Of a DNA stretch of 64,000 nt, positions 17,205 to 26,631 are shown piece by piece. The DNA is taken from NCBI RefSeq assembly GCF_902726655.1, contig NZ_CACVAN010000001.1:3224001-3288000 (forward strand), written 5' to 3'. The DNA is from Virgibacillus ihumii. GTDB lineage: Bacteria > Bacillota > Bacilli > Bacillales > Amphibacillaceae. A program made the translations under genes and the position numbers. Numbering within the stretch: the first letter of the stretch is position 1; each line of letters starts with the position of its first letter. Below the pieces are notes generated by a model that was not told the origin of the DNA, did not search any database, and was given only the letters and a program-made list of their open reading frames with translations.

Positions 17205-17900
17205 ATGATTGGATGTCTGGTAATTCATGGTTACACAGGAGGTCCATATGAAGTGGATCCGCTTGTACGTTATTTAAAGGAAAATACGGACTGGCATATC
17301 GAGGTGCCGACATTGCCGGGGCATGGAAGGAAATTAGCATTGGAAAATGCATCCCATAAAGAATGGCTCGAAACAGCAGAAGATAAACTGAAGCAGATGC
17401 AAGGTAAATTTGAAAAGATCTATATGATCGGCTTTTCGATGGGAGGCATGATTGCCTCGTATCTGGCGGCAAAACACCCGACCGATAAATTGGTGCTCCT
17501 GGCACCGGCAGGAAAATATTTATCAATTCGCCAGATGGCCAAGGATTTAAGGGACGCTGTTAAGGATGGTTTTAAAGGGAGGCTGCGGGAAAACAAACTG
17601 TACCTCAACTATAAACGGAAGCTTGGCGAAGTCCCGCTCAAAGCAAATATTGAATTCCTGAAACTGGTGCGGTTCACCCGCAGATATTTAAAGGAATTGG
17701 ATTTGCCTGTATTAATTGCTCAAGGTCAGCAGGATGGGATGGTTCCTTATAAAACAGTTTATTATTTGGATAAAGAAATTACCTCAGATCAGACAGAAGT
17801 CGTTTTCTTTGAGCGGTCAAGACATCTTATCTGTCTGGGGGATGACAAAGATACGCTCAATCATCTTATTCATGAATTTTTGTTGAAAAGTCCCGGCTAA
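17205..17900 (+). CDS. alpha/beta hydrolase (carboxylesterase/monoacylglycerol lipase type)
   Basis: 231 residues. The fold is clear: LVIHGYTGGPYEV (oxyanion-hole region), the nucleophile elbow GFSMGG with Ser78, Asp178 in QGQQDGMVP, and His207 in RSRHLI, giving a complete triad. A basic segment around 110-145 probably forms the cap. Its length and motifs resemble B. subtilis YvaK/Est30-type carboxylesterases. Natural substrate unknown. Its stop borders a bidirectional terminator. Confidence 0.85.
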   Translation: MIGCLVIHGYTGGPYEVDPLVRYLKENTDWHIEVPTLPGHGRKLALENASHKEWLETAEDKLKQMQGKFEKIYMIGFSMGGMIASYLAAKHPTDKLVLLAPAGKYLSIRQMAKDLRDAVKDGFKGRLRENKLYLNYKRKLGEVPLKANIEFLKLVRFTRRYLKELDLPVLIAQGQQDGMVPYKTVYYLDKEITSDQTEVVFFERSRHLICLGDDKDTLNHLIHEFLLKSPG

Positions 17901-17940
17901 AAGCAGGGAGATGCCTTCACAGCAATCTCCCTGCTTTTTC
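17901..17940. terminator. bidirectional terminator between hydrolase and degV
   Basis: A perfect stem AAGCAGGGAGAT/ATCTCCCTGCTT with T-runs on both strands, between convergent genes. Confidence 0.88.
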
Positions 17941-18794
17941 TAATCTTTTAAGAAGGAAATGACAAGCCCGCCTTCTCCTGCATATGTTGCGATCAACGGG
18001 CCCATTTCTGTTAAGTATGCATCCTTGAAGGGGTATTTTTTACGGATTTCTTCAAGAACATGTGTGGCTCGTTCCTCGGCATTGCAATGGGTCATGGAAA
18101 TTACTTTGTTTTCAAAGTCCTTTGTATATTCGCCGATCTGTTCAATGAAACGACGGATTGATTTTTTATCACCGCGAACCCGGTCGGCCACTTCGATTGT
18201 GCCTTCCTCACTTGCCTTCATCAGTACTTTGATGTTAAGTGTTTTTGCTATTGTGCCCTTGACCTTGTCCAGTCGTCCACCCTTCACAAGGTTTTCCAGC
18301 GTTTTTAGGACAAACAGCGTTGTTGTCTGTTCAACACGATGATGCAGGTGATCAATCAGTTGATTGTACGTATGGCCCTGTTCCATTTTAATTTTGGCTT
18401 CATGCAGCAACAGGCCTATCCCGCATGATGCCGTTTTTGTATTGATGACTTCTAGTTTACGGTTCGGCTCTTCTTCAAGCAGCATGTTTTTAGCAAGTCT
18501 TGCGTTTTCGTATGTGGCACTTAAACCCTTTGATAAGCTGAGCATAATGATCGGAGTATTGCTGTCAATCCGCTTATATGCATTATAAAAATCATTGGGA
18601 CTGGGTGCGGCGGAACGGGGCAGTTCATTCGTTTCGTTTATTTTCTGATGAAAGGTTTCCAAATCAATGGTTTCCCCGGCTTTATAATGCTGGTCTTTAA
18701 AGTGCAAGTAGAGTGGAACAGAAATAATATCCATTGAATCCGCAATTCGTTTTGGAATATCGGCTCCACCGTCCGTCATTAGTTGAATAGTCAT
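17940..18794 (-). CDS. DegV family fatty-acid-binding protein
   Basis: 284 residues. DegV/FakB-type proteins bind a fatty acid and present it to the FakA kinase. Visible motifs: IQLMTDGGADIP at the N-terminus, ELPRSAAPSPNDFYNAY, LSKGLSATYENARLA, and the basic segment LENLVKGGRLDKVKG. ATG 18794 is preceded by GAGGG; an upstream in-frame start at 18806 is less likely. No fakA is nearby, so whether it serves phospholipid synthesis is not shown here. Confidence 0.88.
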   Translation of the reverse strand: MTIQLMTDGGADIPKRIADSMDIISVPLYLHFKDQHYKAGETIDLETFHQKINETNELPRSAAPSPNDFYNAYKRIDSNTPIIMLSLSKGLSATYENARLAKNMLLEEEPNRKLEVINTKTASCGIGLLLHEAKIKMEQGHTYNQLIDHLHHRVEQTTTLFVLKTLENLVKGGRLDKVKGTIAKTLNIKVLMKASEEGTIEVADRVRGDKKSIRRFIEQIGEYTKDFENKVISMTHCNAEERATHVLEEIRKKYPFKDAYLTEMGPLIATYAGEGGLVISFLKD

Positions 18795-18858
18795 GAAAAC
18801 CCTCATTTCCGTTAATTGTATATTCTCATTATATCAGTTTATTCATGCGGATACTGAA

Positions 18859-19770
18859 TCAATGATGGTGTTTTCGAGCAATCGTAACTTTTGATTTCCG
18901 GGTTGTGCTCATAATGAATAAAAACAGTCCGAAAATAACGATTGTCCCGCCAAGAAACTGTGACCAGGTTACAACTTCGTCCAATATGAAATAGGCCAGA
19001 ATTGTAGCCCCGATTGGTTCAAACACAATCCCCATCGAAATCGTTGACGTACTAAGCCATTTCAGTGCCCAGTTGAATAAGGAGTGACCGAAAAATGTCG
19101 GAATCACGGCCAGTGCCAGAAAAATAAACCAATGTTCGGCAGAGTAACCGAAAAATTCATTTTGTAAAATCAAATTATAAAGAATAAGCATAAGGGAACT
19201 GATGCTATATACGACAAAGGTGTACGTCATTAGCGATAATCGTTTTCGGAGCTGTTGTCCCAACAGGAAATACGCTGTAACGGTCACAGCACCCATGAGT
19301 GCAAGAAAATCACCGAACAATGCCAGTCCACTAATGCGAAAATCTCCCCAGCTGATAATGATACTGCCAAATAAAGCGATAACCATACTAATTAAAGCTC
19401 CCGGTGAAAAACGTTCCTGAAATAAAAGGTATGTTCCCAGAAAGGCAAAAATCGGCTGCATCGTAACAAGCACAGTGGAGCTTGCTACTGAAGTATAATT
19501 CAATGATTCAAACCAGAGAATAAAGTGAAAAGCCAGAAAGATGCCCGCCATTGTTGACAGCAGCCAATCTTTTTTTTGGATTAACTTAAATTCATTACGG
19601 TGTTTAACAAAAATATACGGGGCCATAATAATGACTGCAAACAGAAGACGATAATTGGCAATGATGGAAGCGGGTGCTCCATCAGCCAATTTCACAAGAA
19701 CTGCTGCTGAAGATACCGACAACACACCAATGACAACAGCTATATATGGATTAAACGGAGGCAGACGCAT
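18859..19770 (-). CDS. EamA/RhaT-family (DMT superfamily) transporter
   Basis: 303 residues with about ten transmembrane helices in two EamA repeats. The first ends around YLLFQERFSPGALISMVIALFG and the second around AYFILDEVVTWSQFLGGTIVIFG, both classical EamA endings. A basic tail ends TRKSKVTIARKHHH. Such proteins export amino acids or other metabolites; the substrate cannot be predicted. AAAGGAGGAATACC lies before the ATG. Confidence 0.87.
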   Translation of the reverse strand: MRLPPFNPYIAVVIGVLSVSSAAVLVKLADGAPASIIANYRLLFAVIIMAPYIFVKHRNEFKLIQKKDWLLSTMAGIFLAFHFILWFESLNYTSVASSTVLVTMQPIFAFLGTYLLFQERFSPGALISMVIALFGSIIISWGDFRISGLALFGDFLALMGAVTVTAYFLLGQQLRKRLSLMTYTFVVYSISSLMLILYNLILQNEFFGYSAEHWFIFLALAVIPTFFGHSLFNWALKWLSTSTISMGIVFEPIGATILAYFILDEVVTWSQFLGGTIVIFGLFLFIMSTTRKSKVTIARKHHH

Positions 19771-19901
19771 GGTATTCCTCCTTTTTGTTTATATGTAATT
19801 TAATTTAGTTTAACATTACCGCATGAAAAAATCATTCAGCAAGTAGTGGAAATCATGATGGAACATGTGTTAAGATAGATTGACTGTTATATGCATGTGA
19901 T

Positions 19902-19955
19902 TTCAAGGATGAGGCCTCTTCCTGAATTGGGTGATGCCTCTTTTAATTTTATTGA
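19902..19955 (+). promoter_or_regulatory. possible attenuator hairpin in the cshA leader
   Basis: ATGAGGC pairs with GCCTCTT across a 20-nt loop and is followed by TTTTAATTTTATT, just upstream of the cshA ribosome site. It resembles a weak rho-independent terminator in the 5' leader. A speculative reading. Confidence 0.3.
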
Positions 19956-19979
19956 AATAAAAAGGAGTAGAGTTTTAAG

Positions 19980-21458
19980 GTGACAACATTTAAAGAATTA
20001 AATATTTCACAGCCCATAATGAAGGCTTTGGAAAAAATGGGCTTTGAAGAAGCGACGCCGATCCAGGCTGAGACGATACCATTTGCTCAGGATGGCAACG
20101 ATGTAATCGGTCAGGCACAGACCGGGACGGGAAAAACCGCAGCATTTGGGATTCCCATGATCGATAAAATTGATAAAGACCAGAAGAAAATTCAGGGTCT
20201 GGTCGTTGCCCCGACACGGGAACTGGCAATACAGGTTGCCGAGGAATTGAACCGGTTGGCAAGATTTAAGGGGATTCGGGCAATGCCTGTTTACGGCGGT
20301 CAGCATATGGAACGGCAAATCCGTGCGTTAAAGGATGGTCCGCAGATTGTTGTGGCAACACCAGGGAGACTGCTTGACCATATGCGCAGGAAGACGATAC
20401 GGACTGCAGGTGTTCAGACTGCGGTTCTTGATGAAGCAGATGAAATGCTGAACATGGGTTTCATTGATGATATTAAAGAAATTTTAAAGAATATCCCTGA
20501 ACAAAGACAGACATTGCTGTTTTCAGCAACAATGCCTAAGGAAATTCGTGATATCGCAACAAATCTGATGAATTCGCCAAAAGAAGTAAAAGTAAAAGCA
20601 AAAGAAATGACCGTCGAAAATATTGATCAGTATTTCATCGAAGTACCGGAAAAATATAAGTTCGACACGCTTACCAATCATTTGGACATAAATGCACCTG
20701 CACTGGCGATTATTTTCAGCCGTACGAAAAAGCGGGTCGATGAGATTGCTGAAGGATTGCAGATTAGAGGCTTTCGCGCTGAAGGTATTCATGGGGATCT
20801 GACGCAGGGCAAGCGGATGTCTGTTTTAAACAAATTTAAAAATGGACGAGTTGAAGTGCTGGTTGCAACAGACGTAGCTGCACGCGGCCTTGATATTTCA
20901 GGTGTCACGCACGTATACAATTTTGATATTCCGCAAGACCCGGAAAGCTATGTACACCGGATTGGCCGGACAGGGAGAGCCGGGAAAGCCGGTGAGGCTA
21001 TCTCATTCATTACACCGAGGGAAATGGGTCATCTGAAAATAATTGAACGGGTAACAAAAAGCAAGATGAAGCGGATTATGCCGCCGACAAACAAGGAAGC
21101 CCAGCGTGGTCAGCAGCAATCAGCAGTGAACAAGCTGCTGCGAACAATTGATAAAAAAGATTTAACGGATTATCAGGAAACAGCGAACGAGCTGCTTCAG
21201 GAACACGATTCGATTACGGTAATTTCCGCCGCATTAAAAATGCTGACAAAAGAACGTAAAAATACACCTGTACGCCTTTCCTCCATCCAGCCGGTCAGTG
21301 TTAAAAAAACACAAGGCGGCAAAGGGAAACATCACAGAAACAACAACAAAAAGTTTTACGGCAAACGTGGACAGGGTAAACGCGGTCACGGAGGATACAA
21401 TCGCAAAGGAAATTACCAAAAGCGCAGAAATCACAAAAACAATAAGTATAACAGCTAA
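19980..21458 (+). CDS. cshA: DEAD-box ATP-dependent RNA helicase CshA
   Basis: 492 residues. It unwinds structured RNA and in Bacillus works with the RNA degradosome and in cold adaptation. Motifs in order: Q motif [10 protein letters not shown], Walker A AQTGTGKT (about 46-53), [12 protein letters not shown] at 151-154, SAT at 182-184, and the C-terminal helicase motif [10 protein letters not shown]. The last 60 residues are a Lys/Gly/Arg/Asn-rich basic tail. It starts with GTG 19980 after AAGGAG. Followed by ydbS-ydbT as in B. subtilis. Confidence 0.95.
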   Translation: MTTFKELNISQPIMKALEKMGFEEATPIQAETIPFAQDGNDVIGQAQTGTGKTAAFGIPMIDKIDKDQKKIQGLVVAPTRELAIQVAEELNRLARFKGIRAMPVYGGQHMERQIRALKDGPQIVVATPGRLLDHMRRKTIRTAGVQTAVLDEADEMLNMGFIDDIKEILKNIPEQRQTLLFSATMPKEIRDIATNLMNSPKEVKVKAKEMTVENIDQYFIEVPEKYKFDTLTNHLDINAPALAIIFSRTKKRVDEIAEGLQIRGFRAEGIHGDLTQGKRMSVLNKFKNGRVEVLVATDVAARGLDISGVTHVYNFDIPQDPESYVHRIGRTGRAGKAGEAISFITPREMGHLKIIERVTKSKMKRIMPPTNKEAQRGQQQSAVNKLLRTIDKKDLTDYQETANELLQEHDSITVISAALKMLTKERKNTPVRLSSIQPVSVKKTQGGKGKHHRNNNKKFYGKRGQGKRGHGGYNRKGNYQKRRNHKNNKYNS

Positions 21459-21464
21459 GAAGAG

Positions 21465-21490
21465 GCTCCTTTTGGTAAGGAGCTTTTTTA
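21465..21490 (+). terminator. cshA terminator
   Basis: Stem GCTCCTT/AAGGAGC with a short loop and six T residues, directly after the stop. Confidence 0.88.
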
Positions 21491-21655
21491 ATGTAAATTA
21501 TTGGTCCGCCGGTACGGGAGAATTTACTGGGAGCGTGGGATCTAGGTATTATAAGTGGAATAGTGTAAAATAGGATTGAAAGTGCTCATTTGTTGATGAA
21601 ACATATATCCTATAATAAACGTACAGGAACTATAGATAAAAAAGGGGGATCACCA

Positions 21656-22135
21656 TTGAGACAGCCACCAATTCACACGATTGCAGAGGAAGCAGTAAAA
21701 GCGTGGAAAATAACTGCCGGCATCTACGTCGGGGTTTTATGGCTCGCTGCGATTGCTGCAACCGTACTAACTTTTATTTTCGATTGGCCGGTTTGGATTA
21801 TCGCAATTGCTGTTGCGTTAAGTGCAATATGTACATACGTGTTTGTATTTTTGCTGCCGGTTTTGCGTTGGAGAAGATGGCGTTATGAAGTGTTTGAACA
21901 AGAAATCTATATTCAGCATGGCATTCTGATTGTATCGCGTACCCTGGTTCCGATGATCCGGGTTCAGCATGTGGATACCCAGCAAGGGCCGATTCTGAAA
22001 AAATACAAACTGGCCAGTGTTACGATTTCCACTGCAGCTACTACACATGAAATACCAGCATTGCTGGAAGAGGATGCTTCGGAACTGAGGGACAGGATTT
22101 CCGCGCTGGCAAGGGTGGATGAAGATGATGTCTGA
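21656..22135 (+). CDS. bacterial PH-domain membrane protein, YdbS type
   Basis: 159 residues. Two N-terminal helices (about 20-65) precede a bPH2 (YdbS-like) domain beginning YEVFEQEIYIQHGILIVSRTLVPMIRVQHVDTQQGPILKKY. The start is TTG 21656 after AAAGGGGGATCACC; a longer frame from 21590 lacks a ribosome site. It overlaps the next PH protein gene. The pair sits between cshA and the rhomboid gene as ydbS-ydbT do in B. subtilis. Exact function unknown; homologues affect envelope or bacteriocin resistance. Confidence 0.85.
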   Translation: MRQPPIHTIAEEAVKAWKITAGIYVGVLWLAAIAATVLTFIFDWPVWIIAIAVALSAICTYVFVFLLPVLRWRRWRYEVFEQEIYIQHGILIVSRTLVPMIRVQHVDTQQGPILKKYKLASVTISTAATTHEIPALLEEDASELRDRISALARVDEDDV

Positions 22136-23552
22136 GGCGAAAAGACTCCATCCCGCAGCAGTTTTTTTCAATTTTATACGGATTGTCAAAGAGGCCGCAT
22201 TTGCAATCATTTTAGGGTTTATTACATTTAAGGATAACGCACTAATGTATTTTATCCTTGCATCATCCGTTATTCTTATCGTGATGATTATATTCAGTAT
22301 TTTATCGTGGTACCGATACACTTATCGTGTGGAGGATGATGAGCTACGGATTGAATATGGTATTTTCATTAGAAAGAAGCGATATATTTCCAAAAATAGG
22401 ATACAGTCGATTGACCTGACCTCCAGTGTGGTTCACCGCATTTTTAAACTGACCCGGGTAAACATTGAAACGGCCGGGAGCAGTACGGGTGCAGAGGCAT
22501 CATTAAAAGCAGTCAAACTTTCGGAAGGGGAAGCACTGCGCCATGAATTGAAAATGGTAAACACCGTTGATAATGCGGAAGAACCAGAAGCAGCGGAAGA
22601 AGACTATCCGTCATCGACCATATCGTTTAAAAGGCTGTTTCTTGCCGGGACGACATCCGGAAGTATCGGTGTTATTCTGGCTATAGTTGCCGCTGGTTCC
22701 TCGGAACTGGAACAATTTATCCCGGATGATTTTTATGACAGTACATTTGAATGGATCATCGGACTGGGCATCATCATTATGGTTGTTTTGGGGATAATCG
22801 GTCTGTTTCTGCTCTGGATGCTCGGGATAGCCGGAACGATGATTAAATACGGCAATTTTACGATAACCAAAATGGAGGACGAATTGTTTATTACACGCGG
22901 TTTGCTGGAAAAAAAGCAGCTGACCATACCGATGAAACGGATTCAGGCGGTAGGCATTCAGGAAAGTCTGATCCGGCAGCCGCTTGGATATGTGACGGTG
23001 TTTGCTGAGATTGCCGGCGGTTCGATGGATAAAGGGGAGGACTTTTCATCGATTCTTTTTCCAATTATGAAAGCGGATGAAGTGGAGGAGTTTTTACAAA
23101 AGTTTCTTCCTGAGTATGCAGGAATCACTAATGATTTGAAACCATTGCCGAAGCGTGCGCGCAAGTTTTATGTGTTGCGTTCATCGATTCTTTTTCTCAT
23201 TATTACAGCGGTATTGGCATTTGTTATACCGACGTTTATATGGCTGCCGCTGATTGTATTGGCTGTGAGCACTTATTTGGGTATTCTGCGCCATAAAGAC
23301 GGCGGCTTCCGGCGGGATGAAGAAAAATTAACCGTACGCCACCGTATTTTCAGCAGGAATACCATAACGATGTATCATAAACGTGTCCAAGCTTTCGAGA
23401 AAAAACAACATCGGGTGCATGTTAAACAGCGACTCGCCAATGTCCAGTTGTCGATTATCGGGAAGATGGGCATGGGAAAGCATTTCACTGTAAAAGAACT
23501 GGATGAATCTGACGTCAATCAAATAGCTGATTGGTATTCATACCGGGAATAG
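22125..23552 (+). CDS. multi-PH-domain membrane protein, YdbT type
   Basis: 475 residues. Three bPH2 domains alternate with pairs of membrane helices: repeat starts are visible at YRVEDDELRIEYGIFIRKKRYISKNRIQSIDL, ITKMEDELFITRGLLEKKQLTIPMKRIQAVGI and EEKLTVRHRIFSRNTITMYHKRVQAFEKKQ. The start ATG 22125 follows GGGTGG and overlaps the ydbS end by 11 bp, implying co-translation and probably a membrane complex. Function not established. Confidence 0.85.
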   Translation: MMSEAKRLHPAAVFFNFIRIVKEAAFAIILGFITFKDNALMYFILASSVILIVMIIFSILSWYRYTYRVEDDELRIEYGIFIRKKRYISKNRIQSIDLTSSVVHRIFKLTRVNIETAGSSTGAEASLKAVKLSEGEALRHELKMVNTVDNAEEPEAAEEDYPSSTISFKRLFLAGTTSGSIGVILAIVAAGSSELEQFIPDDFYDSTFEWIIGLGIIIMVVLGIIGLFLLWMLGIAGTMIKYGNFTITKMEDELFITRGLLEKKQLTIPMKRIQAVGIQESLIRQPLGYVTVFAEIAGGSMDKGEDFSSILFPIMKADEVEEFLQKFLPEYAGITNDLKPLPKRARKFYVLRSSILFLIITAVLAFVIPTFIWLPLIVLAVSTYLGILRHKDGGFRRDEEKLTVRHRIFSRNTITMYHKRVQAFEKKQHRVHVKQRLANVQLSIIGKMGMGKHFTVKELDESDVNQIADWYSYRE

Positions 23553-23553
23553 C

Positions 23554-23598
23554 TAAAAAAACACACCACGACGGACTTACCGCCTGGTGTGTTTTTTT
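23554..23598. terminator. bidirectional terminator between ydbT and rhomboid gene
   Basis: Stem ACACACCA/TGGTGTGT flanked by an A-run on the left and a T-run on the right, between convergent genes. Confidence 0.9.
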
Positions 23599-23661
23599 GC
23601 AGTTCAGTGGAATGAATCTGCACGTTGTGAAATTTCCCGTTTGAAGAAGGGGGCTGCTAGT

Positions 23662-24420
23662 TCATAAAATCCTCCCAAGCAATCCGAATAAAACAAGGAT
23701 GGCGAGAAATGTCCAAAAAGCATATTTATAAACACTCTTAGGGATTCTGCGCTTTTTCCAGCGGTTTGGATCGAATTGAATGCCGTCATTGTTTTTATAT
23801 CGTTTGTTTCGCCACGGAGAAAAGGGACGGGTATTCGTCAATACGAGGGGGGCTATGGCGAATCCGCCTATAAATCCGAAGACATGTGCATAAACATTAA
23901 CGCCCGGCTGGATGAACGTCATCACCGCCCCAATTACGAAAATAACCACAATGATTTGGGAATTGTTCTGGTCAATCAGGTGTTTGCGGAATGCCACCAT
24001 AAACATATAGATTCCGAATAACCCGTATATGGCACCGGAAGCGCCTACGGAAATATAAATTGGCGGTCCGAGTAAAAAGGTTGCAATGTTGCCTGCAATC
24101 CCTGCTGTAAAATAAGCAAGAATAAACTTGTATTTACCCAACATTTGCTCCAATGCCGGCCCAAACAGAACAAGTGCAAACGAATTAAATAAGGCATGCG
24201 TAAGTCCGGCATGCAGAAAGATTGGTGTGATTAAACGCCAGTATTGTCCCTGATAGATATAGTAATTGTTCCCGCTCCCCCACGACTCCAGCTGGACAGC
24301 AAATGGAAGCTGCAGGAAGTCGCAAATCAGCCAGAGCACAAGATGTATAATCACCAGTGTGGATACAATCGGATAAAACTGCTTGAATTCTTTTATACTT
24401 CTTTCCGTTCGGATAAACAT
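23662..24420 (-). CDS. rhomboid-family intramembrane serine protease (YdcA type)
   Basis: 252 residues with about six membrane helices. The catalytic serine lies in GASGAIYGLFG and the partner histidine in NVYAHVFGFIGG. The HAGLTHALFNSFALVLFGPALEQ segment is the characteristic L1-loop/TM2 region. The C-terminus ends in a further hydrophobic helix after a basic stretch. Located at the ydcA position of B. subtilis but on the opposite strand to its neighbours. Substrates unknown. Confidence 0.9.
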   Translation of the reverse strand: MFIRTERSIKEFKQFYPIVSTLVIIHLVLWLICDFLQLPFAVQLESWGSGNNYYIYQGQYWRLITPIFLHAGLTHALFNSFALVLFGPALEQMLGKYKFILAYFTAGIAGNIATFLLGPPIYISVGASGAIYGLFGIYMFMVAFRKHLIDQNNSQIIVVIFVIGAVMTFIQPGVNVYAHVFGFIGGFAIAPLVLTNTRPFSPWRNKRYKNNDGIQFDPNRWKKRRIPKSVYKYAFWTFLAILVLFGLLGRIL

Positions 24421-24562
24421 TCAAAGCGCTCCCTGTGTTATAAATTTTCATATATTAGTCTAATAGTATACCATGAATAGTATGACCACTATAAGCGTAC
24501 TAAAATACCATAGTAAACTGCAACAACCATAACTTTTGCTTGCTGAAGGACAGGTGGTTTTT

Positions 24563-24922
24563 TTGATAAAAGGAATTGGCATCGACATAATTGAAATGGA
24601 CCGGATTCAAAAGGCGCTTGTGAAAAACAGCCGTTTTGCCGATCGGATTTTAACGGAAAAGGAAAAAACACATTACTTTGAAAAACTAGCCAGTCCTCAC
24701 AGAAAAACGGAATTTCTTGCCGGCAGGTTTGCGGCAAAAGAAGCGTTTGCCAAAGCTTGCGGACGGGGAATTGGTGAACTTAGCTTTCAGGATATGGAGG
24801 TCATCACCAATGCGGCTGGTGCACCATCAATGCAAGTCAGCGGGTACGATGAATACACCATTCATCTGTCCATCACGCACAGCAGGGATTATGCTGTGGC
24901 GCAAGTAGTGATAGAAGAGTAA
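24563..24922 (+). CDS. acpS: holo-[acyl-carrier-protein] synthase AcpS
   Basis: 119 residues, the usual length. It transfers 4'-phosphopantetheine from CoA to apo-ACP, enabling fatty acid synthesis. The two conserved motifs are [12 protein letters not shown] (Asp8 binds Mg2+) and [12 protein letters not shown] (Glu and Lys of the active site). The start is TTG 24563, with AGGTGG five bases upstream. It begins the block acpS-nnr-ydcC-alr-ndoAI-ndoA. Confidence 0.95.
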   Translation: MIKGIGIDIIEMDRIQKALVKNSRFADRILTEKEKTHYFEKLASPHRKTEFLAGRFAAKEAFAKACGRGIGELSFQDMEVITNAAGAPSMQVSGYDEYTIHLSITHSRDYAVAQVVIEE

Positions 24923-25035
24923 GAAAGTATTGCTGAATGGGCGCTACGGTTTTGTTTTAGAAAATAACCGCCAGTGTATTCTGCATAATTGCAATGGTTG
25001 TCTCATATATTTTAGTGCGGGTAGGAGGGAACAAA

Positions 25036-26562
25036 TTGTATATTGTCACCGCAAAAGAAATGTACGGTATTGACCGGTACACGACAGAGGAGATTGGAAT
25101 GGATGGCAAGCTGCTGATGGAAAATGCCGGCCGTGCCATCAGTGGGAAAATTGAATCCAAAATTGAGAAGGACGATGTAATCACAGTTTTCGCTGGGTCA
25201 GGTAATAATGGCGGGGACGGTTATGTTATTGCCCGGACATTGCTGAACAAAGGATACCGGATAGCGGTCATTCAGGTTGTCCCTGATGAAAAGATAACCG
25301 GAGATGCGCGTTTTCATAAAAACTTGTTTATTAATTGTGGCGGGGATCTTTCCATAACCCAGGATTCTTTTGAAATTGGTGAGGCATTGAACCAAACGGA
25401 TATTATTATTGATGCAATTTTAGGAATCGGGGTAAAAGGAGAGCTTCGCGAACCAATTAAAACGATTGCAGTCACAATTAATGAGAGTCCGGCGCAGGTT
25501 CTTTCGGTTGATATTCCTTCAGGGCTGCCGGCAGATGAGGGGGAAACGGCTTTTGATTCCGTACAAGCTGATCAAACCATCGTGGTTGGCTATCCCAAAA
25601 TGAGCACGTTCCTGCAGCATACGGCACCTTTTTATGGGAAGTGGGAAACAGTCGACATCGGTTTTCCCGAAGCAGTTCAAACACCGTTAACACGATCTGT
25701 CTGGACACACAGGCAATTCCAAAAAAGCATGCCGATCCGGGAAAAAGACTCGCACAAAGGTGATCATGGCCGGGGGCTTGTTATTGGTGGAAGTGAGGAA
25801 ATGCCGGGTTCCCTTGCAATGACAGTTCGGGCGGCGTTACGAACCGGCGCAGGACTCGTGACTGCTGGCACGGTCAAACAGGCAATACCTGTTGTCGCGT
25901 CCCAGTGTATTGAGGCTACCAATCTGAAACTGAATGAATCAAACGGGGTCATCAGTGGTGAACAAACAGGGGTCCCCTATGAAAAATATGACGCTGTCGC
26001 ACTCGGAATCGGCCTTGGACGTCATGAATCGACTCGCGCACTGGTTACCGACGCAGTAAGGCAGGTTGATAGTCCACTCATTTTGGATGCTGATGGGTTA
26101 TTCCATATTCAAAATGACCTTGAATTGTTTAAAAACCGGACAGCCCCTGCCGTAATCACGCCGCATCCCGGGGAGATGGCTATGCTGACAGGTGCATCCG
26201 TTAAAGACATTTTGCGGAAGCCATTCGCATATGCCAAAGGGTTTGCCCGGGAGTATCAGGTCTATGTTGTCCTTAAAGGAAGCTTTACCATTGTCACTGC
26301 TCCGGATGGACATCAATCCGTAAATATTACCGGAAATCAGGGTCTCGCAAAAGGGGGAAGCGGTGATGTTCTGTCGGGAATTATTTTGGCAATGACGATG
26401 CAGCATAAAAGTCTTTTTGATGCAGTGTGCAATGCTTGTTTTGTGCATGGGAAAGCGGCTGATTTGCTCGTATCCGAATCCCGCTCGGTTTACGATTTGA
26501 TGGCTTCAGATGTTGTGGAAGGTATCGGGAAAGTGTACCGTACATTGACGGCTGAAACGTGA
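25036..26562 (+). CDS. nnr: bifunctional NAD(P)H-hydrate epimerase/ADP-dependent dehydratase
   Basis: 508 residues that repair hydrated NAD(P)H. The N-terminal YjeF domain (about 1-215) epimerises NAD(P)HX: MENAGRAISGKI, FAGSGNNGGDGYVIARTL, DAILGIGVKGELREP. The C-terminal ribokinase-like domain (about 230-505) is the ADP-dependent dehydratase: DSHKGDHGRGLVIGGS, ALGIGLGRHE, DADGLF, TPHPGEMAML and NQGLAKGGSGDVLSG. The start is TTG 25036 after GTAGGAGGG. In B. subtilis the dehydratase lies elsewhere; a fused form is common in many bacteria. Confidence 0.93.
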   Translation: MYIVTAKEMYGIDRYTTEEIGMDGKLLMENAGRAISGKIESKIEKDDVITVFAGSGNNGGDGYVIARTLLNKGYRIAVIQVVPDEKITGDARFHKNLFINCGGDLSITQDSFEIGEALNQTDIIIDAILGIGVKGELREPIKTIAVTINESPAQVLSVDIPSGLPADEGETAFDSVQADQTIVVGYPKMSTFLQHTAPFYGKWETVDIGFPEAVQTPLTRSVWTHRQFQKSMPIREKDSHKGDHGRGLVIGGSEEMPGSLAMTVRAALRTGAGLVTAGTVKQAIPVVASQCIEATNLKLNESNGVISGEQTGVPYEKYDAVALGIGLGRHESTRALVTDAVRQVDSPLILDADGLFHIQNDLELFKNRTAPAVITPHPGEMAMLTGASVKDILRKPFAYAKGFAREYQVYVVLKGSFTIVTAPDGHQSVNITGNQGLAKGGSGDVLSGIILAMTMQHKSLFDAVCNACFVHGKAADLLVSESRSVYDLMASDVVEGIGKVYRTLTAET

Positions 26563-26631
26563 CAATATTGTTCTCCTAGTCCAATTTAAATCGCGTTATC
26601 GCGTGTGAAATGAGACAAGGGAGATATGTCC

